This document shows positions 36,886 through 45,730 of a stretch of 64,000 bases of DNA, in pieces. Position 1 is the first letter of the stretch; every line of letters starts with the position of its first letter. Under the pieces are notes generated by a model, which was not told where the DNA came from, made no database searches, and worked only from the letters and a program-made list of their open reading frames with translations. A program made the position numbers and the translations under genes. Source of the DNA: Albidovulum sp. (GTDB lineage Bacteria; Pseudomonadota; Alphaproteobacteria; Rhodobacterales; Rhodobacteraceae); contig JAUQYB010000110.1 of NCBI GenBank assembly GCA_030837825.1, positions 49,528 to 113,527 on the forward strand. The letters run 5' to 3'.

Positions 36886-37227
36886 ATGGGCAAGAGAGAC
36901 GAGCTGATCGCGAAATATGCCGACGATCTGAAGAACAAGTGCGGCATGACCCCGGACTTGGCGCTGCTGACCAAGGTCACGATCGGCTGCGGGCCGTCGA
37001 TCTACGATGCGGACTCGGCGACCGTCGCGGCGGGCCAGGCAACCGAACTCGAGACGGTGAAGAACAACTTCCTGGTCAAGAAGTTGGGCCTCAAGGATGG
37101 GCCGCAACTGATGGACGCGATCAAGTCGGTGATCGAGACCTATGGCAAGTCAGAGCGCAACAAGTATCGCGCCGTCGTCTACTACATGCTGGTGAAGCAT
37201 TTCGGCAAGGAAGCGGCCTACAAGTGA
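36886..37227 (+). CDS. DUF2853 family protein
   Basis: 113 residues, a small soluble helical protein with the family hallmarks KYADDLKNKCGMTPDLALLTKVTIGCGPSIYDADSATV and KNKYRAVVYYMLVKHFGKE. Its function is unknown. A structure of a related protein shows an all-helical fold (recalled, not checked). The start has GGAGT/GAG upstream. A 9-bp GC hairpin (37242-37269, CCGGGTCGC/GCGGCCCGG) follows the stop without a U tract and may aid 3'-end stability. Confidence 0.85.
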   Translation: MGKRDELIAKYADDLKNKCGMTPDLALLTKVTIGCGPSIYDADSATVAAGQATELETVKNNFLVKKLGLKDGPQLMDAIKSVIETYGKSERNKYRAVVYYMLVKHFGKEAAYK

Positions 37228-37316
37228 GGCCATGACTCCGGCCGGGTCGCAGGACATCAAGCGGCCCGGTAGGAGGGTTAACCGGGAATTGCCGCAAAGT
37301 ATTGATTTTGAACGGT

Positions 37317-37363
37317 ATTGTCGAGAGACAATGCTTGCGCGAATCCGCGGCGGCGCCTAGGTT
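37317..37363 (+). promoter_or_regulatory. Promoter and palindrome ahead of a candidate small RNA
   Basis: ATTGTC-GAGA-GACAAT (37317-37332) is a perfect 6-bp inverted repeat. Two bases further on come TTGCGC (37335-37340), a 17-nt spacer and TAGGTT (37358-37363). This gives a regulator-like site abutting a -35. No plus-strand protein gene follows. Confidence 0.5.
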
Positions 37364-37369
37364 CACCTC

Positions 37370-37473
37370 AACAGGCCAGGACGGCCGAGACCTTTTCAGT
37401 TTCACGTGTGGTGCGAAGGGAGCACGTGGGGTGGCGAAGGGTCCCGGTCGGGCGGCCGGGACCCTTTGTTTTT
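37370..37473 (+). ncRNA. Candidate intergenic small RNA, about 104 nt
   Basis: The segment runs from the predicted start just after TAGGTT to a strong intrinsic terminator. It has no plausible open reading frame with a ribosome-binding site. An internal hairpin can form between GTGC and GCAC around 37411-37424. It lies between DUF2853 (plus) and the EVE gene (minus), converging with the latter. It does not match a named family that I recognise. Evidence is promoter plus terminator only. Confidence 0.5.
37439..37473 (+). terminator. Strong rho-independent terminator
   Basis: GGGTCCCGG (37439-37447), an 8-nt loop and CCGGGACCC (37456-37464) form a perfect 9-bp stem. It is followed by TTTGTTTTT. 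It is 212 bp beyond DUF2853, so it either ends that transcript after a long 3' UTR or ends the candidate small RNA. Confidence 0.88.
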
Positions 37474-37518
37474 CCGCTCCCACCAACCTTGGCGTCGGGC
37501 CATATTGGTCGTGTTGCG

Positions 37519-37932
37519 TTACAGCCCGCCAAGTTCGCAGACCACCTTCCACTCCGCCGCGGTCACCGGCTGCACCGAAAGCCGCGTGTTCGTCACCAGC
37601 GCCATCGCGGCAAGTCGCGGGTCCGTCTTGGCCTGGTCGAGCGTGACGGGGCGCGGCAGCGGCCGCACCGCCCGGATGTCCACGCAATCCCAGCGCGGAT
37701 CATCCGTCGTGCTGTCGGGGTGGCTTGCGGCGCAGACCTCGACGATGCCCACGATCTCCTTGCCGACGTTGGAGTGGTAGAAAAAGCCGAGGTCACCCAC
37801 CTTCATCGCCCGCATGTTGTTGCGCGCCTGACAGTTGCGCACGCCGCTCCATTCCTCGCCCGCATCGCCCTTGGCAACCTGCTGATCCCAGCTCCAGGCG
37901 TCGGGCTCGGATTTGAAAAGCCAGTGGGCCAT
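37519..37932 (-). CDS. EVE domain protein
   Basis: 137 residues, a single EVE domain of the PUA-like fold. Hallmarks are WLFKSEPDAWSWDQQ, GVRNCQARNNMRAMKVGDLGFFYHS and GIVEVC. EVE domains bind modified bases in DNA or RNA; the cellular role of this single-domain form (YmdB/thymocyte nuclear protein 1-like) is unsettled. The start ATG37932 overlaps the stop of the yciI-like gene (TGATG), so they are cotranslated. Confidence 0.88.
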   Translation of the reverse strand: MAHWLFKSEPDAWSWDQQVAKGDAGEEWSGVRNCQARNNMRAMKVGDLGFFYHSNVGKEIVGIVEVCAASHPDSTTDDPRWDCVDIRAVRPLPRPVTLDQAKTDPRLAAMALVTNTRLSVQPVTAAEWKVVCELGGL

Positions 37933-38201
37933 CAGCCGATCACCTTTTTCCATTCGGCCACGGTCACGCTGTCGAAAAGCCCGGCCGCCTTGTAGGGATC
38001 GCCGGCTGCCCAGGCTTCGGCCGCCGAAAGGCTGTCAGCCTCCAGCACGACGAGCGAGCCGCACATCTGCCCGCCTTCCAGGAGCGGCCCGGCCATCCTC
38101 ACGATACCGGTATTCTCGATATAGGCCAGATGTGCCGCGCGCGTGTCGAGCCGGGTTTGGAGATGCGCCGGCTTGTCGCGGCAGATGACGGCGTAGAGCA
38201 T
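37932..38201 (-). CDS. YciI-family protein
   Basis: 89 residues, a complete YciI ferredoxin-like fold: MLYAVICRDKPAHLQTRL, then RAAHLAYIENTG (the conserved His) and PYKAAGLFDSVTVAEWKKVIG. Relatives include muconolactone-isomerase-like and dehydrochlorinase-like proteins; no activity can be assigned. Only 3 bp separate it from gpsA upstream, so gpsA-yciI-EVE is one transcript together with tsaD. Confidence 0.87.
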   Translation of the reverse strand: MLYAVICRDKPAHLQTRLDTRAAHLAYIENTGIVRMAGPLLEGGQMCGSLVVLEADSLSAAEAWAAGDPYKAAGLFDSVTVAEWKKVIG

Positions 38202-38204
38202 GGG

Positions 38205-39170
38205 CTATTCCTTCTTCAGCGGACGGGAGAGAAGGGCGGACATCGCCGCCTCGACGGAAATCCTGCCGTCGACAAGTGCGGCGACCATCGTCGCCACCGG
38301 CATGTCGATGCCGCGATCCGCGGCGAGGCGTGCCGCGGCCTTGGCCGTGGCCGCACCCTCGACCGTGATTGCGGGGTCGAAGCCCTCGCCCGCGCCGAGT
38401 GCGTGCCCGAAGCGGAAGTTCCGTGACTGGAGCGAGGTGCAGGTCAGTACAAGGTCGCCGAGGCCCGACAGGCCCGAAAGCGTCTCGGCCCGCGCGCCCA
38501 ATGCCTGCGCCAGCCGGTTCATTTCGGCAAAGCCCCGGGTCATCAGTGCAGCCCGCGCGCTGTCGCCCAGGCCGGCGCCGATGACGACGCCCGCTGCGAT
38601 GGCGATGACGTTCTTCAGCGCCCCGCCGAGTTCCGCGCCCAAAGTGTCGGTCGTCCTGTAAAGGCGCAGCGCCGGCGTCGACAGCGCATCCTGGAGCATG
38701 GCGCCCGTGGGCTCGTCGGCACAGGCAAGCGTCAGGGCGGTGGGTAGCCCCCGGGCGATGTCTCCGGCAAAGCTGGGGCCGGTCAGCACCGCCGGCGTCG
38801 CGCTCGGGCAGGCCTCGGCGAGGAGGGCGGTCGGCCCGCGCCCGGTGATGAGGTCGATCCCCTTGGCGCAGGCGACGAGCGTCCTGCCGTCGAGTGCTGC
38901 GCCGACAGAAGCAAGGAACCCCGCCATCTGCTGCATCGGAACCGCGACGAGCATGATTGACGCCCCAAGAAAATCGGAGATTTCAGCCGAAACAGACACT
39001 GTTTCAGGCAGGTTCACGCCGGGCAGCCGGCGGGCGTTCATGCGCTCGCGCCGCATCGCTTCGGCGTGGTCGGGCTCGCGTGTCCAGAGGCCGATGGCGG
39101 CCCCGGTCCGCGCCAGCGTCACCGCCATCGCGGTGCCGAAGGCGCCCGCGCCGAGAACCGCGACCTTCAT
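38205..39170 (-). CDS. gpsA: Glycerol-3-phosphate dehydrogenase [NAD(P)+]
   Basis: 321 residues. It makes sn-glycerol-3-phosphate from dihydroxyacetone phosphate for phospholipid synthesis. The N-terminal dinucleotide motif is [16 protein letters not shown], and the catalytic Lys lies in [21 protein letters not shown]39170 overlaps the tsaD stop (ATGA). The tsaD-gpsA order is conserved in alphaproteobacteria. Confidence 0.95.
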   Translation of the reverse strand: MKVAVLGAGAFGTAMAVTLARTGAAIGLWTREPDHAEAMRRERMNARRLPGVNLPETVSVSAEISDFLGASIMLVAVPMQQMAGFLASVGAALDGRTLVACAKGIDLITGRGPTALLAEACPSATPAVLTGPSFAGDIARGLPTALTLACADEPTGAMLQDALSTPALRLYRTTDTLGAELGGALKNVIAIAAGVVIGAGLGDSARAALMTRGFAEMNRLAQALGARAETLSGLSGLGDLVLTCTSLQSRNFRFGHALGAGEGFDPAITVEGAATAKAAARLAADRGIDMPVATMVAALVDGRISVEAAMSALLSRPLKKE

Positions 39171-40264
39171 GCCTTGGCCCCCTTCTTGCCGCCGCCGATC
39201 AGTGCCGGCTGCCCGAGGTCGAGAGGCCAGCGCGGCCGCGCCACAAGGTCGAGCCCGTCGGTCAACCCGAGGCGGAACCGCTCGATCCCCGCCCAGGCGA
39301 TCATCGCGGCATTGTCGGTGCAAAGCGCCAGCGGTGGCGCGACGAAGCGCATGCCCGCCCTGGCGCAGACCGACCGGAGTCGCTCGCAGATCGCGGCATT
39401 GGCCGCCACCCCGCCCGCCACCGCGAAGGCGGGCGCCGCAGGGGCAAGCGAAAGATAATCCTCCAGCGCGCGGCGGGACTTTTCGGCCAGAACCTCCGCG
39501 ACTGCGGCCTGGAAGCCTGCGCAGAGGTCGGCACGATCGGTCCGTGTCAGCCCGCCCTTTTCGGCCACGATCCCGTCGCGTGCCCTGAGAAGCGCAGTCT
39601 TGAGCCCCGAGAACGACAGATCGCACCCCGGCCGGTCGAGAAGCGGCCTGGGAAAGGCGAACCGTGCCCGATCGCCCGTTGCCGCCTCCGCCTCGACCGC
39701 GGGTCCGCCGGGCTGCGGCAGGCCGAGAAGCTTCGCCGTCTTGTCAAAGGCCTCGCCCGGCGCGTCGTCGATGGTACCGCCGAGCCGGCGGAAACGATCC
39801 GCGCCCTCCACGATCAGGAACTGGCAATGCCCGCCCGAGACCAGAAGCATCAGATAGGGAAACGCCAGATCGTCGGTCAGCCGCGGGGTCAGCGCGTGCC
39901 CGGCCAGGTGGTTGATGCCAAGAATCGGCAGCCCGGTCGCCGCAGCGATGCCCTTGGCGCACATCACCCCCGCCAGAACCCCGCCGATCAGCCCTGGTCC
40001 GGCTGTCACGGCGATGCCATCCAGATCGCCGAAGTCAAGCCCGGCCCGTGCCAGCGCCTCCTCGACGCAAAAGTCGATCTTCTCGACATGGGCGCGCGCC
40101 GCGATTTCCGGCACGACACCGCCGAAGGCCGCGTGAAGATCCGCCTGACCGGCGACGACGGAGGACAGGATCACGCCCCGCCCGCCCGACAGGCGGACCA
40201 CCGCCGCGGCGGTGTCGTCGCAGCTCGATTCGAGCCCGAGCAGGGTGATCGTTTCCTCGGTCAT
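39167..40264 (-). CDS. tsaD: tRNA N6-adenosine threonylcarbamoyltransferase TsaD
   Basis: 365 residues of the ASKHA-fold enzyme that completes t6A37 on tRNA. The signature [15 protein letters not shown] is at the N-terminus and the metal-binding HxxxH is in [14 protein letters not shown]. Other conserved pieces are [14 protein letters not shown] and a late [18 protein letters not shown]40264 was taken because it begins at the conserved [12 protein letters not shown]. It diverges from hemD across 72 bp. Confidence 0.95.
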   Translation of the reverse strand: MTEETITLLGLESSCDDTAAAVVRLSGGRGVILSSVVAGQADLHAAFGGVVPEIAARAHVEKIDFCVEEALARAGLDFGDLDGIAVTAGPGLIGGVLAGVMCAKGIAAATGLPILGINHLAGHALTPRLTDDLAFPYLMLLVSGGHCQFLIVEGADRFRRLGGTIDDAPGEAFDKTAKLLGLPQPGGPAVEAEAATGDRARFAFPRPLLDRPGCDLSFSGLKTALLRARDGIVAEKGGLTRTDRADLCAGFQAAVAEVLAEKSRRALEDYLSLAPAAPAFAVAGGVAANAAICERLRSVCARAGMRFVAPPLALCTDNAAMIAWAGIERFRLGLTDGLDLVARPRWPLDLGQPALIGGGKKGAKA

Positions 40265-40336
40265 CGCGCCGCCGGTTGTCTCTGGACACCGGGTCAGGTA
40301 ACACCGGCCCGCCCGCCGCACAATCCCGAGGGGGTC

Positions 40337-41059
40337 ATGGAGCCTGCACGTCCCGCCCTGCTGCTGACCCGGCCCAGCGTGCAGTCCCGCCGCTTTGCCG
40401 ATCTGTTCCGGGCACGGTTCGGCGCCGACTGGCCCGTGGTTCTCTCGCCCCTTACCGAGATCGCGTTCCTGTCCTGCGATCTGCCGGCCGGGCTTCCGTC
40501 GGACATCATCTTCACCTCGGAAAACGCCGTCGCGGCCTTTTCACGCCTCAGTCGCGACCGCCATGCCGTTGCCTGGTGCGTGGGACCGCGGACCGAGGCG
40601 GCGGCCCGGGCGGCCGGGTTCTCCACGCGGAGAGGCCCGGGCGACTGGACCGGCCTCGCGCGGCTTCTGATCGAAGCGGGCAGGGTGCGCCGTGTGCTTC
40701 ATCCGCGCGGCGTGCATGCCGCGGGCGACCTTGCTGGGGAACTCGGCTCCGCTGGAATAGAGACTGTTTCGGTTCCGATCTACGATCAGAAGGAATTGCT
40801 TCCGACGGCTGAGGCCCTGCGCCTGATAGAAGCGCCGCGACCGGTTCTCCTGCCGCTCTTCTCGCCCAGATCGGCGCGTCTCGCCACCCGCGCCTTCGCT
40901 GCGGCCAAGGCGCCCCTCAGGATCGCCGCGATCAGTGCGGCGGCCGATGCTGCGGCTTCGGGTCTGCAGGCAACGGCCCGGATCATTGCGGCGCGGCCTG
41001 ACGGCGATGCGATGCTGGACGCACTTGCGGTGCTGATTGCCGCAGGCGAGACGGGTTGA
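40337..41059 (+). CDS. hemD: Uroporphyrinogen-III synthase
   Basis: 240 residues, a divergent but recognisable HemD with two alternating domains: [18 protein letters not shown] at the N-terminus, [10 protein letters not shown] (the conserved T/S-x-N-x-V segment) and a C-terminal [16 protein letters not shown]. It cyclises hydroxymethylbilane to uroporphyrinogen III, the common precursor of haem and the cobalamin made by the 56-64 kb genes. ATG40337 is preceded by GAGGGGG. Next to mic60 and hemY, it is in the usual alphaproteobacterial order. Confidence 0.88.
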   Translation: MEPARPALLLTRPSVQSRRFADLFRARFGADWPVVLSPLTEIAFLSCDLPAGLPSDIIFTSENAVAAFSRLSRDRHAVAWCVGPRTEAAARAAGFSTRRGPGDWTGLARLLIEAGRVRRVLHPRGVHAAGDLAGELGSAGIETVSVPIYDQKELLPTAEALRLIEAPRPVLLPLFSPRSARLATRAFAAAKAPLRIAAISAAADAAASGLQATARIIAARPDGDAMLDALAVLIAAGETG

Positions 41060-41143
41060 GCCCGCGCGTCCCGGGGACTAAGTTTCACCCACGGACTGGT
41101 GGCAGCGACTCCGGCCCCGCGGTTTGTGCGAAAGGGATTGCTG

Positions 41144-42424
41144 ATGGCAAGAACGCGGAAGGGCGAGACCGGAACCGACGCGTCCACGCCGGACGAAGAT
41201 TCCGCGATCGGGGCACCGTTGGGCGACACGCCCGGCATGGCAGCGATGCCGCCAGAGCCGGAGTTCGAGGCCACGCCGCGGGAACCGCCTGAACCCGAGG
41301 CCGCCCCCGCGCCGGAGGAAACCCGGCGGTCGGTCGCTGAGCCGCCTCGGCCCGAGGCCGCACGCCGCCGTGGCGGCTTCCTGCCGACGGTTCTGGGCGG
41401 CGTCGTCGCTGCGGGCCTGGGCTTTGGCGCGGCGACCTATGTCCTGCCGCGATTCTGGGCGCCGCAGGTTCCCATCGACGAGATCGCCGCCGTCCGTGAC
41501 GGCCTTGTCCAGCAGGCGATCCGGCTCGACACCCTGTCCAAAGCGGTGGATGCCGCAGCGGCGGACACCAGTGGGGCCGACCTCGCGTCGGCGCAGGCAG
41601 CGTTCGCAGAACAGACCGGCACGGCCCTCGCGGACCTTCGCAACGGTCTTTCCGCGCTCGACACCCGGATTGCCGATACCGGCGCGCGCCTGGATGCGCT
41701 CGACCAGCGCCTCGCCGCGCTCGAGAAGCGCCCAGCGGAAGGCGGCGCTGCCTCGGCGACCGCGCTCGACGCCTTCGGCCGCGAGATGGATGCCTTCCGC
41801 GCCGAGATGGCGGCCCAGAAGACGGCGCTCGCGTCGGCGCAGGCGAAGGTTCAGGCCGAGGCCGCGAGTGCTGCCGAAGCCATGAAGACCGCGGTTGCCG
41901 AGGCCGACCGGCTGCGGACCGAGGCGGAGGCAACCGCCAGGGCCGCAATGGCCCGCGCGGCGCTGGGACGGATCCAGGCCGCGTTGACTGCCGGCGGCGC
42001 GCTCGACCCTGCGCTTGCCGATCTGAAGGGCGCCGGGGTAGAGGTGCCTCCAGCCCTTGCCGAGCAGGGGCAGGGCGTTCCGACGCTCGAGGCCCTGCGT
42101 GCCGCCTTCCCTCCGGCGGCGCGCGACGCGCTCGCCGCCTCGCTGAGGGAAACCGCAAGCGGAAGCCTGTGGGACCGGACGCTCGCCTTCCTGCAAACGC
42201 AGTCCGGCGCGCGCTCGCTGGCCCCGCGCGAAGGGACGGACCCCGATGCCATCCTTTCCCGCGCCGAGGCGGCGCTCGCGGCAGGCGATCTGGAAGCGGC
42301 GATCACCGAGATCGGTGCCCTGCCGGCGGATGGCCAGGCGCGGATGACCGAATGGGTGGCCCTCGCCAACCGTCGCATCGCCGCGACAGCCGCCGCCGCC
42401 GCGCTCGCGGCCGAACTGAAGTGA
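41144..42424 (+). CDS. Mitofilin/Mic60-like membrane protein
   Basis: 426 residues. An acidic, proline-rich cytosolic region (1-75) is followed by one membrane helix (about 78-100, LPTVLGGVVAAGLGFGAATYV) and a long alanine-rich coiled coil (about 140-300). The C-terminal mitofilin-type helical domain (about 300-426) ends in ARMTEWVALANRRIAA. Alphaproteobacterial Mic60 homologues, encoded between hemD and hemY, shape intracytoplasmic membranes much as mitochondrial Mic60 shapes cristae. ATG41144 is used; an upstream GTG at 41099 would add 15 residues. Confidence 0.83.
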   Translation: MARTRKGETGTDASTPDEDSAIGAPLGDTPGMAAMPPEPEFEATPREPPEPEAAPAPEETRRSVAEPPRPEAARRRGGFLPTVLGGVVAAGLGFGAATYVLPRFWAPQVPIDEIAAVRDGLVQQAIRLDTLSKAVDAAAADTSGADLASAQAAFAEQTGTALADLRNGLSALDTRIADTGARLDALDQRLAALEKRPAEGGAASATALDAFGREMDAFRAEMAAQKTALASAQAKVQAEAASAAEAMKTAVAEADRLRTEAEATARAAMARAALGRIQAALTAGGALDPALADLKGAGVEVPPALAEQGQGVPTLEALRAAFPPAARDALAASLRETASGSLWDRTLAFLQTQSGARSLAPREGTDPDAILSRAEAALAAGDLEAAITEIGALPADGQARMTEWVALANRRIAATAAAAALAAELK

Positions 42425-42431
42425 GGTCGCG

Positions 42432-43892
42432 ATGATCTGGTCGTTCCTGAAGGTGGTCCTCTTCGTCGTGATCGTGGCTGCGCTCGCGCTTGGTGCCGGC
42501 TATCTGGCCGAAACCGGCAGCGGTGTGCGCATTTCCGTCGCCAACACGGAATACAGCTTGGGTCCGGTGCAGATGGTGGTGGCCGTCCTTGTCGCGATTC
42601 TGATCCTCTGGCTGGTGATGAGGCTCGCCGGCCTCATCATCGCCACCCTCCGTTTCATCAACGGAGACGAAACCGCGCTCAGCCGCTATTTCGACCGCAA
42701 CCGCGAGCGGAAGGGCTTTCAGGCGCTGGCGGACGGGTTGATGGCGATTGCCTCGGGCGAGGGCAAGGTCGCGCTCAGCCAGGCCGCGAAGGCCGAAAGA
42801 TACCTCGGGCGGCCGGAATTGACGAACCTGATCGCCGCCCAGGCGGCCGAGGTCGCGGGCGACACCAGGCGCGCGACCGAGGTCTACAAGCGGCTTCTGG
42901 CCGATGACCGCACCCGCTTCGTGGGGGTCCGCGGCCTGATGCGTCAGAAACTGGCCGAAGGCGATACCGAGACTGCGATGAAGCTCGCCGAGAAGGCGTT
43001 CGCACTGAAGCCCCGCCAGCAGGACGTGCAGGACACGTTGCTGAAGCTCAGGGCCGAGAAGAGGGACTGGAAGGGCGCGCGCGAGGTGCTTGGCGCCAAG
43101 CACAAGCAAGGCCTCTTGCCGCGCGACGTCTTCAGGCGGCGCGATGCGGTGCTTGCGCTTCAGGAGGCGAAGGAGGTCTTTTCCGACGATGCGCCGATCG
43201 AGGTGCGGGAGGCCGTGATCGCGGCCAACAAGCAGTCGCCCGACCTGATCCCGGCAGCGGTTCTGGCGGCGCGCGGCTATGTTCAGGCCGGCAAGCCGAA
43301 ATACGCCGCAAGAATCCTCAGGAAGTCGTGGGAGGTGAAGCCCCACCCCGATCTTGCCGCAACCTTTGCCGCCATCGTCCCGGACGAGACACCCGCTGCC
43401 CGCCTGAAACGGTTCGAGACCCTTCTGTCGGCCAATCCGGACCACGAGGAATCGCGCCTTCTGCGCGCCGAACTGCAGATCGCGGCAGAGGACTTCCCCT
43501 CCGCCCGCCGCGCCCTGGGTGATCTGGCCGAAACCCGCCCGACCGCACGCAGCCTGGCGATCATGGCCGCGATCGCGCGCGGCGAAGGCCATGACGATGC
43601 GGTCGTGCGCGGCTGGCTCGCGCGGGCCCTGACGGCAAGCCGCGGCCCGCAGTGGGTCTGCGAAACCTGCCACAACATCCAGGCCGACTGGACACCGACC
43701 TGTGACAACTGCGGCGGATTCGACACGTTGAGCTGGCGGGAGTCGCCGAATGCCGCAGCCCCCCTGCCGAACGGCGCCGAGATGCTGCCCCTCATCGTCG
43801 GCAGCCCGGCCCAGCAGGACCGGGCCGGGGACGCCGGGATCGGCATCGATGAAGCCGAGATCCTTGACGAGGAAGTCGGCCAGCGCCGCTGA
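42432..43892 (+). CDS. hemY: HemY-like TPR membrane protein with C-terminal zinc ribbon
   Basis: 486 residues. Two membrane helices (3-26 and 45-68) frame the HemY N-terminal domain. TPR-like helical repeats run about 90-400 (AEKAFALKPRQQDVQ and similar). The tail holds a four-Cys metal site, Cys410/Cys413 and Cys424/Cys427 (CETCHN, CDNCGG), like the rubredoxin-type end of LapB. HemY proteins of this type are associated with late haem synthesis but are not the protoporphyrinogen oxidase of the same name. It starts 7 bp after mic60. Confidence 0.87.
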   Translation: MIWSFLKVVLFVVIVAALALGAGYLAETGSGVRISVANTEYSLGPVQMVVAVLVAILILWLVMRLAGLIIATLRFINGDETALSRYFDRNRERKGFQALADGLMAIASGEGKVALSQAAKAERYLGRPELTNLIAAQAAEVAGDTRRATEVYKRLLADDRTRFVGVRGLMRQKLAEGDTETAMKLAEKAFALKPRQQDVQDTLLKLRAEKRDWKGAREVLGAKHKQGLLPRDVFRRRDAVLALQEAKEVFSDDAPIEVREAVIAANKQSPDLIPAAVLAARGYVQAGKPKYAARILRKSWEVKPHPDLAATFAAIVPDETPAARLKRFETLLSANPDHEESRLLRAELQIAAEDFPSARRALGDLAETRPTARSLAIMAAIARGEGHDDAVVRGWLARALTASRGPQWVCETCHNIQADWTPTCDNCGGFDTLSWRESPNAAAPLPNGAEMLPLIVGSPAQQDRAGDAGIGIDEAEILDEEVGQRR

Positions 43893-44083
43893 CTTTTTGG
43901 GACTACACAGCCGCTTGCGATGATGCTATCAGCCCGCCACCCCGGCCGGACTGGCCCGGGTGCGGCGCTGTGCAGACCCGCGGACGCTGCCGGGCACGTG
44001 ATCCGCAGAGGGTCTGCCGGCTGCGGAACGCGAATCGGGCTTGTGCTGCATCCGGGGCCATAGTACGGCCGCGACAGAGGAAT
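43893..44083. other. Gap between hemY and tRNA-Thr
   Basis: No gene is visible. hemY is followed at once by a TTTTT run (43896-43900) preceded by an imperfect hairpin, a possible weak terminator. At 44041-44066, TTGTG and TAGTAC are spaced as a likely tRNA promoter. Confidence 0.4.
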
Positions 44084-44159
44084 GCCGGTGTAGCTCAGCT
44101 GGTAGAGCACGTCATTCGTAATGATGGGGTCGGGGGTTCGAGTCCCTTCACCGGCACCA
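44084..44159 (+). tRNA. tRNA-Thr (anticodon CGT)
   Basis: A 76-nt cloverleaf: acceptor GCCGGTG/CACCGGC, D-arm GCTC/GAGC, and anticodon stem CGTCA/TGATG closing the loop TTCGTAA with CGT at 44117-44119. The T-arm has the TTCGAGT loop and the discriminator base is A. The terminal CCA is encoded. It reads ACG codons. The window also encodes tsaD and tsaE, whose t6A product modifies such tRNAs. Confidence 0.97.
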
Positions 44160-44336
44160 TTCCTCTCTCCGGACAGGGCAGCGACGCGACGAAAGGGGCC
44201 GCGATCCGCGTGCCGGGCGGGCGTTCACCTGCATCGGCGACCCCTGCCTTTCTGCGTGCAACCCGGCGGCCTCGATGTGTCCGACGCGTGATGCGCGCTC
44301 GCGCGCCCCGGGGCCCTAAACGAGCCTAATCCGGGA

Positions 44337-44380
44337 ATTTCCAGAACAAATTTCTGCGCGCGCGGAGGCGCCACTAGGCT
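44337..44380 (+). promoter_or_regulatory. Creatinase promoter with motif shared with the ABC transporter promoter
   Basis: ATTTCcAGAACaaATTTcTG (44337-44356) contains the inverted repeat TTC-CA-GAA. It is followed by CTAGgcTTGGCG starting at 44374, exactly 37 bp from the first base. The same two blocks with the same 37-bp spacing occur at 47532. TAGGCT (44375-44380) is a plausible -10. The creatinase start is 86 bp from the beginning of the block. The rest of the 263-bp gap after the tRNA shows nothing recognisable. Confidence 0.6.
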
Positions 44381-44422
44381 TGGCGGAGATGCCGACCTGC
44401 CGAGGCGTGAAAGGATGCTTCC

Positions 44423-45637
44423 ATGACCGATGACATGTTGCACGTGATGGAATGGCACAATGGGGAGAAGGACTATTCACCCTTCTCCGATGCCGAGATG
44501 AAGCGCCGGCAGGACGATGTCCGCAACTGGATGGCCGCCAGCGACGTCGATGCGGCGTTGTTCACCTCGTATCACGGCATCAACTATTACTCGGGCTGGC
44601 TCTACTGCTGCTTCGGCCGCAAATACGGCATGGTGGTTACCCCGGATGCGGCCACGACCATCTCGGCCGGGATCGACGGCGGCCAGCCCTGGCGGCGGAG
44701 CTTCGGCGGCAACGTCACCTATACCGACTGGCGTCGCGACAACTTCTATCGCGCGGTGCGGCAACTGACGCCGGGCGTCAGGCGGCTGGCGATCGAGTTC
44801 GACCATGTCTCGCTCGACTACCGCCGCCAGATCGAGGCGGCGCTGCCGGGGGTGGAATTCGTCGATGTGGCGCGGCCGTCGATGTGGATGCGCGCGATCA
44901 AATCGGCCGAGGAACAGAAGCTGATCCGCGAAGGCGCGCGAATCTGTGACGTGGGGGGCGCGGCCGGCGCGGCGGCGATCAGGGCGGGCGTCCCGGAACA
45001 CGAGGTTGCCATCGCCTCGACCACGGCGATGATCCGGGAAATCGCCAGGTCGTTTCCCTTCGTGGAACTCATGGACACCTGGACCTGGTTCCAGTCGGGC
45101 ATCAACACCGATGGCGCGCACAACCCGGTGACCAACAGGATGATCAGGTCGGGCGACATCCTCAGCCTCAACTGCTTCCCGATGATCTTCGGCTATTACA
45201 CCGCGCTGGAACGCACCCTGTTCTGCGGCAGCGTCGATGAGGCGAGCCTCGACATCTGGGAAAAGAACCTTGCCGTCCACCGGCGCGGGCTGGAGTTGAT
45301 CAGGCCAGGCGCCAAGTGCAACGCGATCGCGACGGAGCTGAACGACATGTATCGGCAGTGGGACCTGCTGAAATACCGCTCCTTCGGCTATGGCCACTCC
45401 TTCGGCGTGCTTTGCCACTACTACGGACGCGAGGCCGGCGTCGAGCTTCGCGAGGACACCGAAAGCGAGCTGAGGCCGGGCATGGTCGTGTCGATGGAGC
45501 CGATGGTGATGCTTCCCGCGGGCATGCCCGGCGCCGGCGGCTACCGGGAGCACGACATCCTTATCGTGACCGAGGACGGCGCCGACAACATCACCGGCTT
45601 CCCGCTTGGCCCGGACCACAACGTGATCCGCAACTGA
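44423..45637 (+). CDS. Creatinase (creatine amidinohydrolase)
   Basis: 404 residues, a very close match along its length to the Pseudomonas creatinase pattern. An N-terminal domain has FTSYHGINYYSGWLYCCFGR and ISAGIDGGQPWRRSFGGNV; a C-terminal pita-bread domain follows. The catalytic His233 is in GINTDGAHNPV, and Glu263 (TALERTLF) and Glu359 (VSMEPM) bind the guanidinium; these correspond to His232, Glu262 and Glu358 of the P. putida enzyme. The reaction is creatine + water to sarcosine + urea, cytosolic and metal-independent despite the M24 peptidase fold. It converges on the creatininase gene. Confidence 0.9.
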   Translation: MTDDMLHVMEWHNGEKDYSPFSDAEMKRRQDDVRNWMAASDVDAALFTSYHGINYYSGWLYCCFGRKYGMVVTPDAATTISAGIDGGQPWRRSFGGNVTYTDWRRDNFYRAVRQLTPGVRRLAIEFDHVSLDYRRQIEAALPGVEFVDVARPSMWMRAIKSAEEQKLIREGARICDVGGAAGAAAIRAGVPEHEVAIASTTAMIREIARSFPFVELMDTWTWFQSGINTDGAHNPVTNRMIRSGDILSLNCFPMIFGYYTALERTLFCGSVDEASLDIWEKNLAVHRRGLELIRPGAKCNAIATELNDMYRQWDLLKYRSFGYGHSFGVLCHYYGREAGVELREDTESELRPGMVVSMEPMVMLPAGMPGAGGYREHDILIVTEDGADNITGFPLGPDHNVIRN

Positions 45638-45661
45638 TCCCGAAAGACCGCACGACGCGAC

Positions 45662-45719
45662 GGCCCCGGAGGCACAGCGACCCTGCGGCAGTCGCGGCGG
45701 CGCGTCGCGCCTCCGGCCT
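45662..45719. terminator. Weak hairpin between convergent creatinase and creatininase genes
   Basis: GGCC-cc-GGAGGC (45662-45673) can pair with GCCTCC-GGCC (45709-45718), giving 10 bp with a 2-nt bulge and a long GC-rich loop. There is no U tract on either side. It is in the 93-bp gap between the two 3' ends, where a bidirectional terminator would be expected. Confidence 0.3.
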
Positions 45720-45730
45720 GTTGGAAGGGC

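Noticed and set aside
37519..37932. EVE domain protein as part of a modified-DNA restriction system
   Set aside because: It is a single-domain EVE protein in a housekeeping operon with yciI, gpsA and tsaD; no nuclease or McrBC-type partner is nearby.
38957..40336. N-terminal extension of HemD by 460 residues
   Set aside because: This is antisense to gpsA and tsaD. The HemD domain begins at ATG40337 with a ribosome-binding site.
42432..43892. HemY as protoporphyrinogen oxidase
   Set aside because: There is no FAD-binding GxGxxG motif. The protein is the TPR/HemY_N type that shares only the gene name.
44337..44390. Sigma-54 promoter at TTGGCG...TGCC upstream of creatinase
   Set aside because: The spacing and the GC/GG dinucleotides do not match TGGCAC-N5-TTGC, and the paired ABC promoter has no -12 element.
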